Source of the DNA: Hyphomicrobiales bacterium
Lineage (GTDB): Bacteria; Pseudomonadota; Alphaproteobacteria; Rhizobiales; Rhizobiaceae
Assembly (NCBI GenBank): GCA_900473805.1
Contig: UCMS01000008.1
Location: 186,001-250,000 of the forward strand
Direction of reading: 5' to 3'
Length of the DNA stretch: 64,000 nt
Both the position numbers and the translations under genes were made by a program. This document shows, piece after piece, positions 9,915 to 18,023 of this stretch (position 1 is its first letter; each line of letters starts with the position of its first letter). The notes below the pieces were generated by a model. It had not been told where the DNA came from, made no database searches, and saw only the letters and a list, made by a program, of their open reading frames with translations.

Positions 9915-10327
9915 TCCTACCGCACAGCCTCCGGCTCGCGAGAGACCGGCGCTTCCCCATCGGTTCGGCGATGCCGCTGTTTCAACACGGGGAAGCGCAC
10001 CGGAGACAGAAGCCTCCGTCACCGTCCGTGTCGGGGACAGTCGTTCGTCGAACAGATTTCATGAACGTTTCAAACCGGACCAGAACCGGTACGACGGGAC
10101 GGCGTCATGCCCGAAGGAGCCTCGAGGTGAGTCCCACTCCGACGTGTCCCCTCATGTTTATGGTTAATTCCTTGCCTGAAGGTTAATAAAACTTCGCCGT
10201 TGTCCCGATCCATCTAATATTAGAGATCATTTTTGTTTCTGCTGAGAAGACACCCGTTTTCCTGGGGAACCCCCGGTGGAACAAAGCTGTGCCGGCGCTC
10301 GTTGCAAGCGAAACACGGGAGCGAGAC
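9915..10327. other. Intergenic region between icpA and ku
   Basis: A 413-bp divergent spacer. It should hold the che operon promoter, which I cannot place with certainty, and an EcfG-type promoter for ku (10278-10303). A perfect 12-bp palindrome TCTAATATTAGA lies at 10213-10224 and may be a regulator site. No convincing gene is present. Confidence 0.7.
10278..10303 (+). promoter_or_regulatory. EcfG-type general stress promoter for ku-ligD
   Basis: GGAAC at 10278-10282, a 17-bp spacer and CGTT at 10300-10303 match the alphaproteobacterial EcfG (RpoE2) consensus. Transcription would begin about 10310, just ahead of the GTG at 10328, and the promoter lies inside the longer reading frame that begins at 10289, which supports the shorter ku. 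Confidence 0.8.
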
Positions 10328-11188
10328 GTGAGCGCACGGGCGATCTGGAAAGGCTATCTCTCGGTCGGAGATCTGGGATGCGCGGTCGCGCTCTACTCCG
10401 CCATCGACGCCCAGGAGCGAACCTCATTTCACATCATCAATCGGGAAACTGGCCATCGGGTTCGACGGCAATATGTCGACGAAGACACGGGCAAGCCGGT
10501 CGACAAGGATGCGCTGGTCAAAGGCTATGACCAGCCTGACGGACGCACGGTGATCCTTGAAGCCGAAGAAATCCGCGAGGCGGTTCCCGACAGTGACAAA
10601 CGGCTGGAACTGTCAGCATTTTTGCCCTGCTCCGACATCGACACGCTTTACCTCGAGCGCCCCTATTTCCTGGCGCCTGCCGACGCGCAGTCGGCCGAAG
10701 CGTACACTCTGATCCGCCAAGGCATGGAAGCGACCAATGTCGCTGCGATCGCACAGACGGTGCTGTTTCGCCGGGTGCGCAGCGTGCTGATACGACCACA
10801 GGGACGCGGGTTGATCGCGACGACGTTGAACTTCGACTACGAAGTCCGCGATCCGGCCGAAAGCTTCGGCGACATTCCCAAGCTGAAGATCGATCCCGAA
10901 ATGCTCGATCTCGCACGACACATCATCGAGACCAAGATGGGAGAATTCGATCCGGCTGCCTTCGAGGACCGGTATGAGGCTGCGGTGGCCGAACTGGTGC
11001 GGGCCAAGATCGCAGGGCGCAAACCGAAGAAACTGCCGAAGCGGAGGGCGGAGAACGTCACCAGCCTCATGGATGCGCTCCGCAAGAGTGCAGGTGCCAG
11101 CACCGAGCCTAAGTCCGGCTCCAAAAAGCAGCGCACCAAAGCGCGCAAAAGCCCTGCCCCCGAGACACGGCAGAAGAAAGCGAGCTGA
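10328..11188 (+). CDS. ku: Ku homodimer protein, first copy (NHEJ)
   Basis: Bacterial Ku binds DNA double-strand ends and recruits LigD. The GTG start at 10328 gives 286 residues beginning MSARAIWKGYLSVGDLG, with GGGAG six bases upstream; an in-frame GTG at 10289 is disfavoured because an EcfG promoter overlaps it. Core features are FHIINRETGHRV, VDEDTGKPVDKDALVKGY, and LERPYFLAPADAQSAEAYTLI. The C-terminal tail is Lys/Arg-rich (GSKKQRTKARKSPAP). ligD follows after 2 bp. The sequence departs from classical Ku at several places (ALYSAIDAQERTSFH), as in the second Ku of rhizobia that carry several copies. Confidence 0.93.
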   Translation: MSARAIWKGYLSVGDLGCAVALYSAIDAQERTSFHIINRETGHRVRRQYVDEDTGKPVDKDALVKGYDQPDGRTVILEAEEIREAVPDSDKRLELSAFLPCSDIDTLYLERPYFLAPADAQSAEAYTLIRQGMEATNVAAIAQTVLFRRVRSVLIRPQGRGLIATTLNFDYEVRDPAESFGDIPKLKIDPEMLDLARHIIETKMGEFDPAAFEDRYEAAVAELVRAKIAGRKPKKLPKRRAENVTSLMDALRKSAGASTEPKSGSKKQRTKARKSPAPETRQKKAS

Positions 11189-11190
11189 GC

Positions 11191-13779
11191 ATGTCACTGT
11201 CGGAATATAGGCGCAAACGCGACTTCAAAGCGACGCCGGAGCCGAAAGCGGCAGCGTCGAAGTCCAAAGGCAACAGCTTCGTCATCCAAAAACATGCTGC
11301 CCGTCGATTGCACTACGATTTTCGGCTCGAAATGAACGGCGTACTCAAGAGCTGGGCGGTCACACGTGGCCCAAGTCTCGTTCCCGGCGAAAAGCGGCTC
11401 GCCGTGCATGTCGAAGACCATCCTCTGGCCTATGGCGATTTCGAAGGCATTATTCCGCCAGGCCAATATGGCTCCGGCGAGGTGATCGTCTGGGATCGCG
11501 GCAACTGGGAGCCGCTCCACGATCCGGCAAAGGGTTACAAGAAAGGACATCTCGAATTCTCGTTGAAAGGCGAGAAGCTTCACGGGCACTGGCATCTCGT
11601 GCGGATGGCCAAGCGCGAGGGCGAGACGCGGGAAAACTGGCTCCTCATCAAGGGCGAGGACGAGTTTGCCCGCACCGCTGACGATCCCGACATCATCGAA
11701 GAACTGCCTCTCTCGGTGAAAAGCGGACGCCCGATCGAGAGCCTGAAGGGCGACGGAAAGGCGAAGGTCTGGAACTCCCGCCAAATCAAGACGCGTTCGA
11801 AAACCAAAGCATCCACCCAGACAAAAGCCGCTAACGGCGCCCGCAAAGAAGGCGGCGCGCACCTTGCGCCGGCCCAAATCCTCAAGGGAAGCAAGCCGGC
11901 GGAACTGCCAGAATTCATTCCACCGGCACTTGCGACGCTGGTCAAGACCGTGCCCAAGGGCGCGCGCTGGCTGCACGAAATCAAGCTCGACGGCTATCGG
12001 ATCGAAGCGCGGATCGAGCATGGTAGGGTGAGGCTTTTGACCCGGACTGGGTTGGACTGGACGGAACGCTTCGGCAAGGACATCCGCAAGGCGCTGACTG
12101 CGCTTCCGGTACAAACAGCCATGCTCGATGGGGAAATCGTCGTCGAGAGCGGCAACGGCAGCAGCGATTTCTCCCTTCTGCAAGCCGATTTGAGCGAGGG
12201 GCGACAAGACCGTTTTGTCTACTATGTCTTCGACCTCCTGCATCTCGACGGGCAAGATCTGACGGGCGCATCGCTAACGGATCGCAAAGCAGCGCTAGAA
12301 CCCTTGCTGGCGTCGGCGGAAGGGGCGCTGAAATACTCCGCACACTTCGATGAAAGCGGCGAACTCGTGCTGAAACATGCGTGCCGGCTCAGCCTTGAGG
12401 GGGTGATCTCCAAGGTGGCAGACGCTCCCTATCGTTTCGGTCGTGGACGAGACTGGGTCAAGTCGAAGTGCACCGCGCGGCAGGAGCTCGTGATCGGCGG
12501 CTATGTGCCGTCTTCCGTGTCGGACAAGGCGATCGGCTCGCTGATCATGGGTGTGAATGACAAGGATGGGCTGCGCCATGTTGGTCGTGTCGGAACAGGC
12601 TACAGCCAGAATTTGGCGCGGCAGCTCTTTCGGAAACTGCAGCCCTTGGTGCAATCGACGAGCCCCTTTTCGGAAAAGCTGACCAGCCTGGAGCGCAAGG
12701 ATGCGGTCTTCGTTACTCCCAAGCTGGTGGCAGAGGTGGAGTTTCGCGGTTGGACCGGCGATGCCCATCTGCGGCACGCCTCGTTCCGTGGTCTTCGTGA
12801 AGACAAGACGGCGGACGAAGTCGTGCAGGAGAGTGGCCCGCCACCGGGTGGCAAGCGGGCGTCCAAGCCGCGTGCGCGGACCGAAGTCACGGCGCGGCGC
12901 AGCGTGCCCCTTACCCATCCAGACAGGCTGTACTGGCCAGAAGCCGGGGTCACGAAAGAAGGTCTGGCAGACTATTACGTGCAGGTCTGGCCACGGATGG
13001 CCCCCTTCATCGTCGACAGACCGCTGGCACTGCTCCGTTGCCCGGAGGGTCATGAGGGGACCTGTTTCTTCCAGAAACACGGGTGGCGCGGCATGCGCAA
13101 GGAGATCATCACCATCCGCGATCTGAAGGACCAAGACGAGCAGGCTCTGGTCGGCGTCCACGATCTCGACGGCCTTCTGGCGCTGGTTCAAGGTGCGGCG
13201 CTCGAGATCCATCCCTGGGGATCGCGTGGCGGCGATCTTGAGCGACCGGACATGGTGAACATCGATCTGGACCCGGGACCGGACGTGAGCTGGGAGCGCG
13301 TGATCGCTGCCGCGTTCGAAGTGCGGCAGCGGTTTGCCGACATGGGGCTGTCCGGCTTCGTCAAGACATCGGGCGGCAAGGGTCTTCACGTCGTCGCGCC
13401 GCTCAAACCCAAAGCCGAGTGGCCGACCGTAAAGGCGGCGATGAAAGCGCTGGCTGACGGGATGGCCGGTGACAGCCCAGAAGATTATGTCTCAACGATC
13501 AGCAAGGCAAAGCGGCACGGCAAGATCCTGATTGACTATCTGCGCAACGGGCGGGGAAATACGGCCGTCGCACCCTATTCCACCCGTGCAAGAGCCGGCG
13601 CGCCGGTCTCGATGCCGCTGTCGTTCGACGAACTCGGACCTGATATCGGCCCTGCCCATTTCACGGTAAAGAACACGCCAAGCCGGCTCCAGCAGCTCGA
13701 CAGCGATCCTTGGGCGGATTTCCGCAAGGCTGAGGCGCCGATCGCCACGAAAACCACCCGGTCCCGGCGCAGGCGTTAA
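11191..13779 (+). CDS. ligD: Multidomain DNA ligase D
   Basis: An 862-residue NHEJ ligase with three domains in order: 3'-phosphoesterase (about 10-190; QKHAARRLHYDFRLEM, LAVHVEDHPLAYGDFEG), ATP-dependent ligase (about 230-530; nucleotidyl-Lys in HEIKLDGYR, then TRTGLDWTERF and DGEIVV), and primase-polymerase (about 570-862; YWPEAGVTKEGLADYY, metal-binding NIDLDPGP, SGGKGLHVV). A Lys/Ala-rich linker joins the first two domains. It is co-transcribed with the upstream ku under the EcfG promoter and convergent with the second ku, 12 bp away. Confidence 0.96.
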   Translation: MSLSEYRRKRDFKATPEPKAAASKSKGNSFVIQKHAARRLHYDFRLEMNGVLKSWAVTRGPSLVPGEKRLAVHVEDHPLAYGDFEGIIPPGQYGSGEVIVWDRGNWEPLHDPAKGYKKGHLEFSLKGEKLHGHWHLVRMAKREGETRENWLLIKGEDEFARTADDPDIIEELPLSVKSGRPIESLKGDGKAKVWNSRQIKTRSKTKASTQTKAANGARKEGGAHLAPAQILKGSKPAELPEFIPPALATLVKTVPKGARWLHEIKLDGYRIEARIEHGRVRLLTRTGLDWTERFGKDIRKALTALPVQTAMLDGEIVVESGNGSSDFSLLQADLSEGRQDRFVYYVFDLLHLDGQDLTGASLTDRKAALEPLLASAEGALKYSAHFDESGELVLKHACRLSLEGVISKVADAPYRFGRGRDWVKSKCTARQELVIGGYVPSSVSDKAIGSLIMGVNDKDGLRHVGRVGTGYSQNLARQLFRKLQPLVQSTSPFSEKLTSLERKDAVFVTPKLVAEVEFRGWTGDAHLRHASFRGLREDKTADEVVQESGPPPGGKRASKPRARTEVTARRSVPLTHPDRLYWPEAGVTKEGLADYYVQVWPRMAPFIVDRPLALLRCPEGHEGTCFFQKHGWRGMRKEIITIRDLKDQDEQALVGVHDLDGLLALVQGAALEIHPWGSRGGDLERPDMVNIDLDPGPDVSWERVIAAAFEVRQRFADMGLSGFVKTSGGKGLHVVAPLKPKAEWPTVKAAMKALADGMAGDSPEDYVSTISKAKRHGKILIDYLRNGRGNTAVAPYSTRARAGAPVSMPLSFDELGPDIGPAHFTVKNTPSRLQQLDSDPWADFRKAEAPIATKTTRSRRRR

Positions 13780-13791
13780 AAGGGCCGCCCG

Positions 13792-14595
13792 CTACTTCCG
13801 GCCTGAACTCTTCTTTTCAGAGGCGAGACTGCGGCGCAGGGCTTCCATGATGTCGATGACGTTGTCCTTTCGCTCCTGCTTCGGCGCGGGTTTCGGTTTC
13901 GACCGCTTCTGGCTGCGCATCGCAATGATCTCATGCAGGCGATCTTCAACGGGATCATGCACCAGTTCCGGCGACCATTCGCGCATGCGCGATTGGACCA
14001 GTTTTTTCATCATTGTCTTGGCCCGCGCGGCCGGCGCTTCTTCCCGGGATTTCGAGAAGAACGGATCGGCGTCTCGGACTTCGTCGCCATAACGGAGCGT
14101 CCAGACCACCATGCCGTTGTCGCGCGGCAGTAGCAGCACCGAGTGCTCACGCCGATAGAGAACGAGCCTGGCTATTCCACCGGTATCGCTCTTTCGCATC
14201 GCTTCACGGATTACCGCAAACGCCTCTTCGCTGACCTTGTCGGCGGGGGCGAGAAAATGAGGGCTATCGTACCAAATCCAGCCGATGGAACCCCGCGGGA
14301 CGAAACTCTCGATGTCGATCGTGCGCGTACTCTCCAGCGCCACGTCATCAAGTTCCTCGTCCTCGAAGAGAACATAGTCGTCTTCGCCGCGGGCATAGCC
14401 TTTCACCTGATCCTCATCGTCCACGGGCTTGCCGGTCTCGGCATCCACGTAACGGTTGACCACACGGTTTCCGGTGTCACGGTTGATATTATGAAAACGA
14501 AGCTTGGTGCTTTCCGTGACCGCCGGGGTCATCGAAACACGGCAGGTCACCAAAGACAGTTTCAGATAGCCTTTCCAGAACGATCTTTGTGCCAC
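13792..14595 (-). CDS. ku: Ku homodimer protein, second copy (NHEJ)
   Basis: A 267-residue Ku starting MAQRSFWKGYLKLSLVTC, the canonical Ku N-terminus, from a GTG with GGAGGGAA upstream. Core motifs are RFHNINRDTGNRV, VDAETGKPVDDEDQVKGY and IWYDSPHFLAPADKVSEEAF. The tail is Lys-rich (RSQKRSKPKPAPKQERK) and ends with DIMEALRRSL, closely like the MDALRKS end of the first Ku. It has its own EcfG-type promoter. With two different Ku genes either side of ligD, a heterodimer or condition-specific homodimers are possible; that is inference. Confidence 0.95.
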   Translation of the reverse strand: MAQRSFWKGYLKLSLVTCRVSMTPAVTESTKLRFHNINRDTGNRVVNRYVDAETGKPVDDEDQVKGYARGEDDYVLFEDEELDDVALESTRTIDIESFVPRGSIGWIWYDSPHFLAPADKVSEEAFAVIREAMRKSDTGGIARLVLYRREHSVLLLPRDNGMVVWTLRYGDEVRDADPFFSKSREEAPAARAKTMMKKLVQSRMREWSPELVHDPVEDRLHEIIAMRSQKRSKPKPAPKQERKDNVIDIMEALRRSLASEKKSSGRK

Positions 14596-14641
14596 TGCGT
14601 TCCCTCCGTCGACGCCGCCTGCGCACGGGCCTGCCCCGAGA

Positions 14642-14666
14642 AACGCCCCGAGTCCGGAAGTGTTCC
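14642..14666 (-). promoter_or_regulatory. EcfG-type promoter for the second ku
   Basis: On the minus strand GGAAC (14666-14662), a 16-bp spacer and CGTT (14645-14642) match the general stress promoter; the ku start is 47 bp downstream. It is divergent from the promoter at 14695. Confidence 0.8.
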
Positions 14667-14694
14667 CCTGCGGATGAATTCGGTGGTTGCGACG

Positions 14695-14719
14695 GGAACT
14701 GTTTGCCCGCATTCGCGTT
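14695..14719 (+). promoter_or_regulatory. EcfG-type promoter toward DUF2934-glgA
   Basis: GGAAC (14695-14699), 16-bp spacer, CGTT (14716-14719). It faces the DUF2934 gene with an approximately 155-base leader, so another promoter closer to that gene cannot be excluded. Confidence 0.65.
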
Positions 14720-14878
14720 CATCTCAAGCCAGTTCCCCTCGAATGACAATCCGGGGATTTGCCAGCGGTTGAGGGGTACCACTGGCGAACGATCCGGGTA
14801 CCGGCGGACGCGACGAGACGCGCCGTCCGAAACGCCATTCCCGTGGAGACAGGCCAGCGGCGACGACGGAGAATTGCC

Positions 14879-15142
14879 ATGCCTGAACGAGACTATGACT
14901 GGATCGCCCGGCGAGCCTATTCGCTCTGGGAAGAAGAAGGGCGCCCGGAAGGCGCCGACGAAGCCCATTGGCTGACCGCCCTGGATGACTGGGAACGGCT
15001 TCAGTCGTCCGCAAACGAAACCACCGAAAAGGCCGAACGACGGATCGCACAGGCACAGGTCGCCGCGGAAGAGGAAGGCCTAATCATAACGGAAGAACCC
15101 GTGCAACCGCGGCGAAAGGCAGCGAGGAGCAGGAAAGGGTGA
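14879..15142 (+). CDS. DUF2934 family protein
   Basis: An 87-residue hydrophilic protein whose N-terminal half (RDYDWIARRAYSLWEEEG, HWLTALDDW) is the DUF2934 domain, common in rhizobia as small proteins near stress and glycogen genes; function unknown. The tail is basic (PRRKAARSRKG). Start chosen for GGAGA nine bases upstream. Its stop overlaps the GTG of glgA (GTGA), so the two are translated together. Confidence 0.85.
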   Translation: MPERDYDWIARRAYSLWEEEGRPEGADEAHWLTALDDWERLQSSANETTEKAERRIAQAQVAAEEEGLIITEEPVQPRRKAARSRKG

Positions 15143-16722
15143 CGAAAGTGGCCGGACTCGATCTCTCTCTCGCCCTCAGCCGGGCTCAGTTTATACAACG
15201 CGTTCGCGAGGCCTATTATCGCGATGAAGATGAAGCCGCCAACCGTCGCCGCGCCCTCACGCGCGTCCCTTTGCATGTCTTGGCGGTGACGTCAGAGATC
15301 TACCCGCTGGTCAAGACCGGCGGTCTTGCGGATGTCACAGGTGCCCTGCCCAAGGCGCTCGCCACCTATGGCATCGAAACCCATACGCTGATCCCCGGCT
15401 ACCCGTCGATCCTCGCTCTCGCCCGGCTTCATCCCCCACTGATGGAGTTCGACGACCTGTTGGGCGAGAGGGCAACGCTGCGGCACCTTGAAATCGACGG
15501 GATCAGTCTCTTCGTTCTTGACGCTCCGACGCTTTACGACCGGCCTGGTGGTCCCTATGTCGACGAGAACGGTTACGACCATCCCGACAACTGGAAGCGT
15601 TTTGCCGTGCTATCCCTTGCCGGGGCCGAGATCGCGGCGGGCGCCCTGCCCGGCTGGCGGCCGGATCTTGTCCATACCCACGACTGGCAGTCTGCGCTGA
15701 CCTCCGTCTATCTGCGCCAGATGGGCTCGCCTGTTCCCGTCGTGCTTACCATCCACAATCTCGCTTTTCAGGGCCAGTACGCCGCCGACCTGCTACCCCG
15801 GATCGGCTTGCCACCCGAAGCGTATTCGGTCGATTCCATGGAGTATTTCGGCGACATCAGCTACCTCAAGGGCGGGCTGATGACGGCTGACCATATTACG
15901 GTGGTGAGCCCGACCTATGCCCGCGAGATTCTGTCTCCCACGTTCGGCATGGGTCTGGATGGTGTGCTGAACACCCGCATCGACCGGCTCCAGGGGATTG
16001 TGAACGGCATCGACAACGAAGTCTGGAATCCTTCGACCGATCCGTATCTGCCATTCCGTTTCGACATGAAGTCGCTTCGCAACAAAAAGAACAACAAGGC
16101 TTTGCTGCTGGAGCGCTTCAACCTGCAGCCGGGCGACGGGCCGCTGTTTTCGGCGGTGACGCGCGTCACCTGGCAGAAGGGCATGGACATGCTGGCCGAG
16201 GTGGCCGATGAGATCTTCTACCGCGGCGGACGATTGATCGTGCTCGGGCAGGGCGACCATGCGATCGAGGATGCGCTCAAAGCGACTGCTGCGCGCTTTC
16301 CCGGGAAGATGGCGGTCAGTGTCGGCTACAACGAACCCACAGCACACCTCATTCACGGCGGATCGGATTCCATCATCCAGCCGTCCCGCTTTGAGCCCTG
16401 CGGCCTCACCCAGCTCTATGCCATGCGATATGGCTGCGTGCCCGTCGTCTCAAGAACCGGCGGATTGTCGGAAACGATCATCGATGCCAATGATGCGGCC
16501 CTTTCGGCCCGGGCGGCCACTGGTTTCCAGTTCCACCCGGTGCGTCCCGAAGGTCTTCGCCAGGCGCTCAGGCGCGCTGCGGACGCCTATCAGGACAAGC
16601 GGAAGTGGGCGAGGCTGCAGTTGCAGGCCATGCGTGCCGACTACTCCTGGGACCGCAGTGCGGAGAGCTACGCCCAGGTTTACGGGCGGCTGACAGAGCA
16701 GCGGTTCCAAGCCACGCATTGA
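15139..16722 (+). CDS. glgA: Glycogen synthase (GT5 family)
   Basis: Transfers glucose from ADP-glucose to alpha-1,4-glucan. The 527-residue protein carries the substrate-binding KTGGLADV motif at about residues 55-62 (SEIYPLVKTGGLADVTG), VHTHDWQSAL, and the catalytic FEPCGLTQLYAMRYGCVPVV near the C-terminus. A ~46-residue leader precedes the usual GlgA start (LHVLAVTSEIYP), rich in charged residues; the GTG start is fixed by overlap with the DUF2934 gene. Lone glgA genes of this kind away from glgBCX are often second copies in rhizobia. Confidence 0.93.
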   Translation: MTKVAGLDLSLALSRAQFIQRVREAYYRDEDEAANRRRALTRVPLHVLAVTSEIYPLVKTGGLADVTGALPKALATYGIETHTLIPGYPSILALARLHPPLMEFDDLLGERATLRHLEIDGISLFVLDAPTLYDRPGGPYVDENGYDHPDNWKRFAVLSLAGAEIAAGALPGWRPDLVHTHDWQSALTSVYLRQMGSPVPVVLTIHNLAFQGQYAADLLPRIGLPPEAYSVDSMEYFGDISYLKGGLMTADHITVVSPTYAREILSPTFGMGLDGVLNTRIDRLQGIVNGIDNEVWNPSTDPYLPFRFDMKSLRNKKNNKALLLERFNLQPGDGPLFSAVTRVTWQKGMDMLAEVADEIFYRGGRLIVLGQGDHAIEDALKATAARFPGKMAVSVGYNEPTAHLIHGGSDSIIQPSRFEPCGLTQLYAMRYGCVPVVSRTGGLSETIIDANDAALSARAATGFQFHPVRPEGLRQALRRAADAYQDKRKWARLQLQAMRADYSWDRSAESYAQVYGRLTEQRFQATH

Positions 16723-16729
16723 TGCCGAC

Positions 16730-16773
16730 AATACAAAAAGGACCCGATAACAACATCGGGTCCTTTTTGTATT
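16730..16773. terminator. Bidirectional intrinsic terminator
   Basis: Perfect 19-bp arms, 16730-16748 and 16755-16773, with a six-base loop. The right arm ends in TCCTTTTTG and the left arm starts AATACAAAAAGG, so it can stop glgA from the left and the small minus-strand genes from the right. Confidence 0.92.
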
Positions 16774-16796
16774 CCCTCACGCAGGGTTCGCTCACG

Positions 16797-17012
16797 TCAC
16801 TGGCTTACTTGAGCGTTGGTGGTGCTCTGGCTCGGTCCGCCTGTGCCAGTCTGCGGCGTTGGATCCTTGTCGACCTCGCCGGCCGGTACCGTGCCCGAAG
16901 TGGTGGTTTCCTGTGTTGCCGAACCAGCGCTGCCGCTTGTATTTCCGCCATCGCCGCAGGCCGTCAGCAGGCTCGCGAGGCCCAGAGCCAGTATCCATGT
17001 GCTGATTTTCAT
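16797..17012 (-). CDS. Small predicted lipoprotein
   Basis: A 71-residue protein, MKISTWILALGLASLLTACG, with a lipobox (LLTAC) and then a Gly/Ser/Thr-rich acidic chain with no recognisable domain. Probably anchored to a membrane after lipidation. The start overlaps the stop of the upstream gene (ATGA). Function unknown. Confidence 0.75.
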   Translation of the reverse strand: MKISTWILALGLASLLTACGDGGNTSGSAGSATQETTTSGTVPAGEVDKDPTPQTGTGGPSQSTTNAQVSQ

Positions 17013-17284
17013 CGCCAATCTTCTCCTCTGTGCTCAGTGCCGACGGCACCGCCGCGCAGCGCGATGCTTCTCTCCAGTGCCGCGATATCGTCACTGGTTG
17101 CCGGCACAGGGTCTTCCGCGATCGCTTCCAAAACGGCAGGGTCGAGGGCGCCGGAGCGGAGAGCCATACGCAAGGTTTCTCGCGTCTGGCGCTCGGCCTC
17201 CAATTGGGCAAAGAGCGCGATGATCAATCGATCCCGGGGATCGGGATAGCGGCGCCATTGGGGAGGGCGGACCGTACGGGTCAT
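17009..17284 (-). CDS. Hypothetical protein, upstream partner of the lipoprotein gene
   Basis: A 91-residue soluble protein with a charged helical middle (DRLIIALFAQLEAERQTRE) and an acidic C-terminal part (SDDIAALERSIALRGG). I do not recognise a family. It is coupled to the lipoprotein gene by overlap, and a possible EcfG promoter lies 40 bp upstream. Confidence 0.65.
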   Translation of the reverse strand: MTRTVRPPQWRRYPDPRDRLIIALFAQLEAERQTRETLRMALRSGALDPAVLEAIAEDPVPATSDDIAALERSIALRGGAVGTEHRGEDWR

Positions 17285-17323
17285 GGCCTTGTCCTTTCAC
17301 AGACACAAATCGGTTGTTCAGGA

Positions 17324-17348
17324 AACTTTTGCCGCCGGTCATTGTTCC
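17324..17348 (-). promoter_or_regulatory. Possible EcfG-type promoter
   Basis: Minus strand GGAAC (17348-17344), 16-bp spacer, AGTT (17327-17324). One mismatch to CGTT. It would drive the 17284 gene. Confidence 0.5.
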
Positions 17349-17385
17349 CCTTTCCAGTCCCGCTGCAGAAGACAATGGAGCAATC

Positions 17386-17682
17386 ATGCAAGACAATGCC
17401 CAAATGACCGAAGGCCGGCTGAACGCTCATCGGGAAATTCTCATTTCGCTCGTGACCGAAGCGCTACTGGCGCCCGGCGGATCGCCGTATCTGTTGCGCA
17501 ACCTCGAACAGGAGGTGCTACTGCGGGACGGCTCGGAGGATCCAGGCGCGACCCCTTCTGCGGGCCTTGCGCGTGGCAACGAGAAAAGCCAGGAGATCCG
17601 CGAGATTCTGGAAACGGCAAAGGAGCGGGCGCAGGCGCTACGGCGGATCGTAGACGGCAATGCGGACGGGACCGAGTCCTGA
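17386..17682 (+). CDS. Hypothetical helical protein
   Basis: A 98-residue acidic, helical, soluble protein starting MQDNAQMTEGRLNAHREIL, with repeated short helices (VTEALLAPGG; REILETAKERAQALRRIV). Start chosen for GGAG upstream; the frame is open further back to 17314. No family recognised. Its arrangement, divergent from the 17284 gene and surrounded by stress genes, hints at a shared stress regulon. Confidence 0.65.
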   Translation: MQDNAQMTEGRLNAHREILISLVTEALLAPGGSPYLLRNLEQEVLLRDGSEDPGATPSAGLARGNEKSQEIREILETAKERAQALRRIVDGNADGTES

Positions 17683-17725
17683 CCCTCACGCGGCTGCCGC
17701 GCCCTCGTACGGGCGATACCTCAGC

Positions 17726-17971
17726 TCACGTTTCTTTTTGGTCCCGAAGATCAAAATTGGCGTCCCAGTCGTCCGGCGGGTTCTTTTTGTTCGGTGGCCA
17801 TTTGTGGACAGTGGCGTCCTCGGAACCGGTGATCACCGTGGGCTTGGCACTGACCACTCCGTCACTTTCACCGCCATGTTGGGTGCCTGCGAACTGCCCT
17901 TGAGCATCTTTTTCAATCGCATTCTTCTGTTTTGCATCGGCTTTTGGGGATTGATCCTTGTGCATCGTCAT
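17726..17971 (-). CDS. Small hydrophilic hypothetical protein
   Basis: An 81-residue, charged, probably disordered protein (MTMHKDQSPKADAKQKNAIE ... WPPNKKNPPDDWDANFD). Start chosen for AGAGGAG upstream, with a possible EcfG-type promoter at 17996-18020. The composition recalls small stress-induced proteins, but I cannot name a family. Confidence 0.6.
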   Translation of the reverse strand: MTMHKDQSPKADAKQKNAIEKDAQGQFAGTQHGGESDGVVSAKPTVITGSEDATVHKWPPNKKNPPDDWDANFDLRDQKET

Positions 17972-17995
17972 CTCTCCTCTGCATCTCTCGAAGAG

Positions 17996-18020
17996 AACAA
18001 CGTGACGGTCGCAAGGTTCC
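17996..18020 (-). promoter_or_regulatory. Possible EcfG-type promoter
   Basis: Minus strand GGAAC (18020-18016), 16-bp spacer, TGTT (17999-17996). One mismatch to CGTT; 25 bp upstream of the start at 17971. Confidence 0.5.
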
Positions 18021-18023
18021 TGA

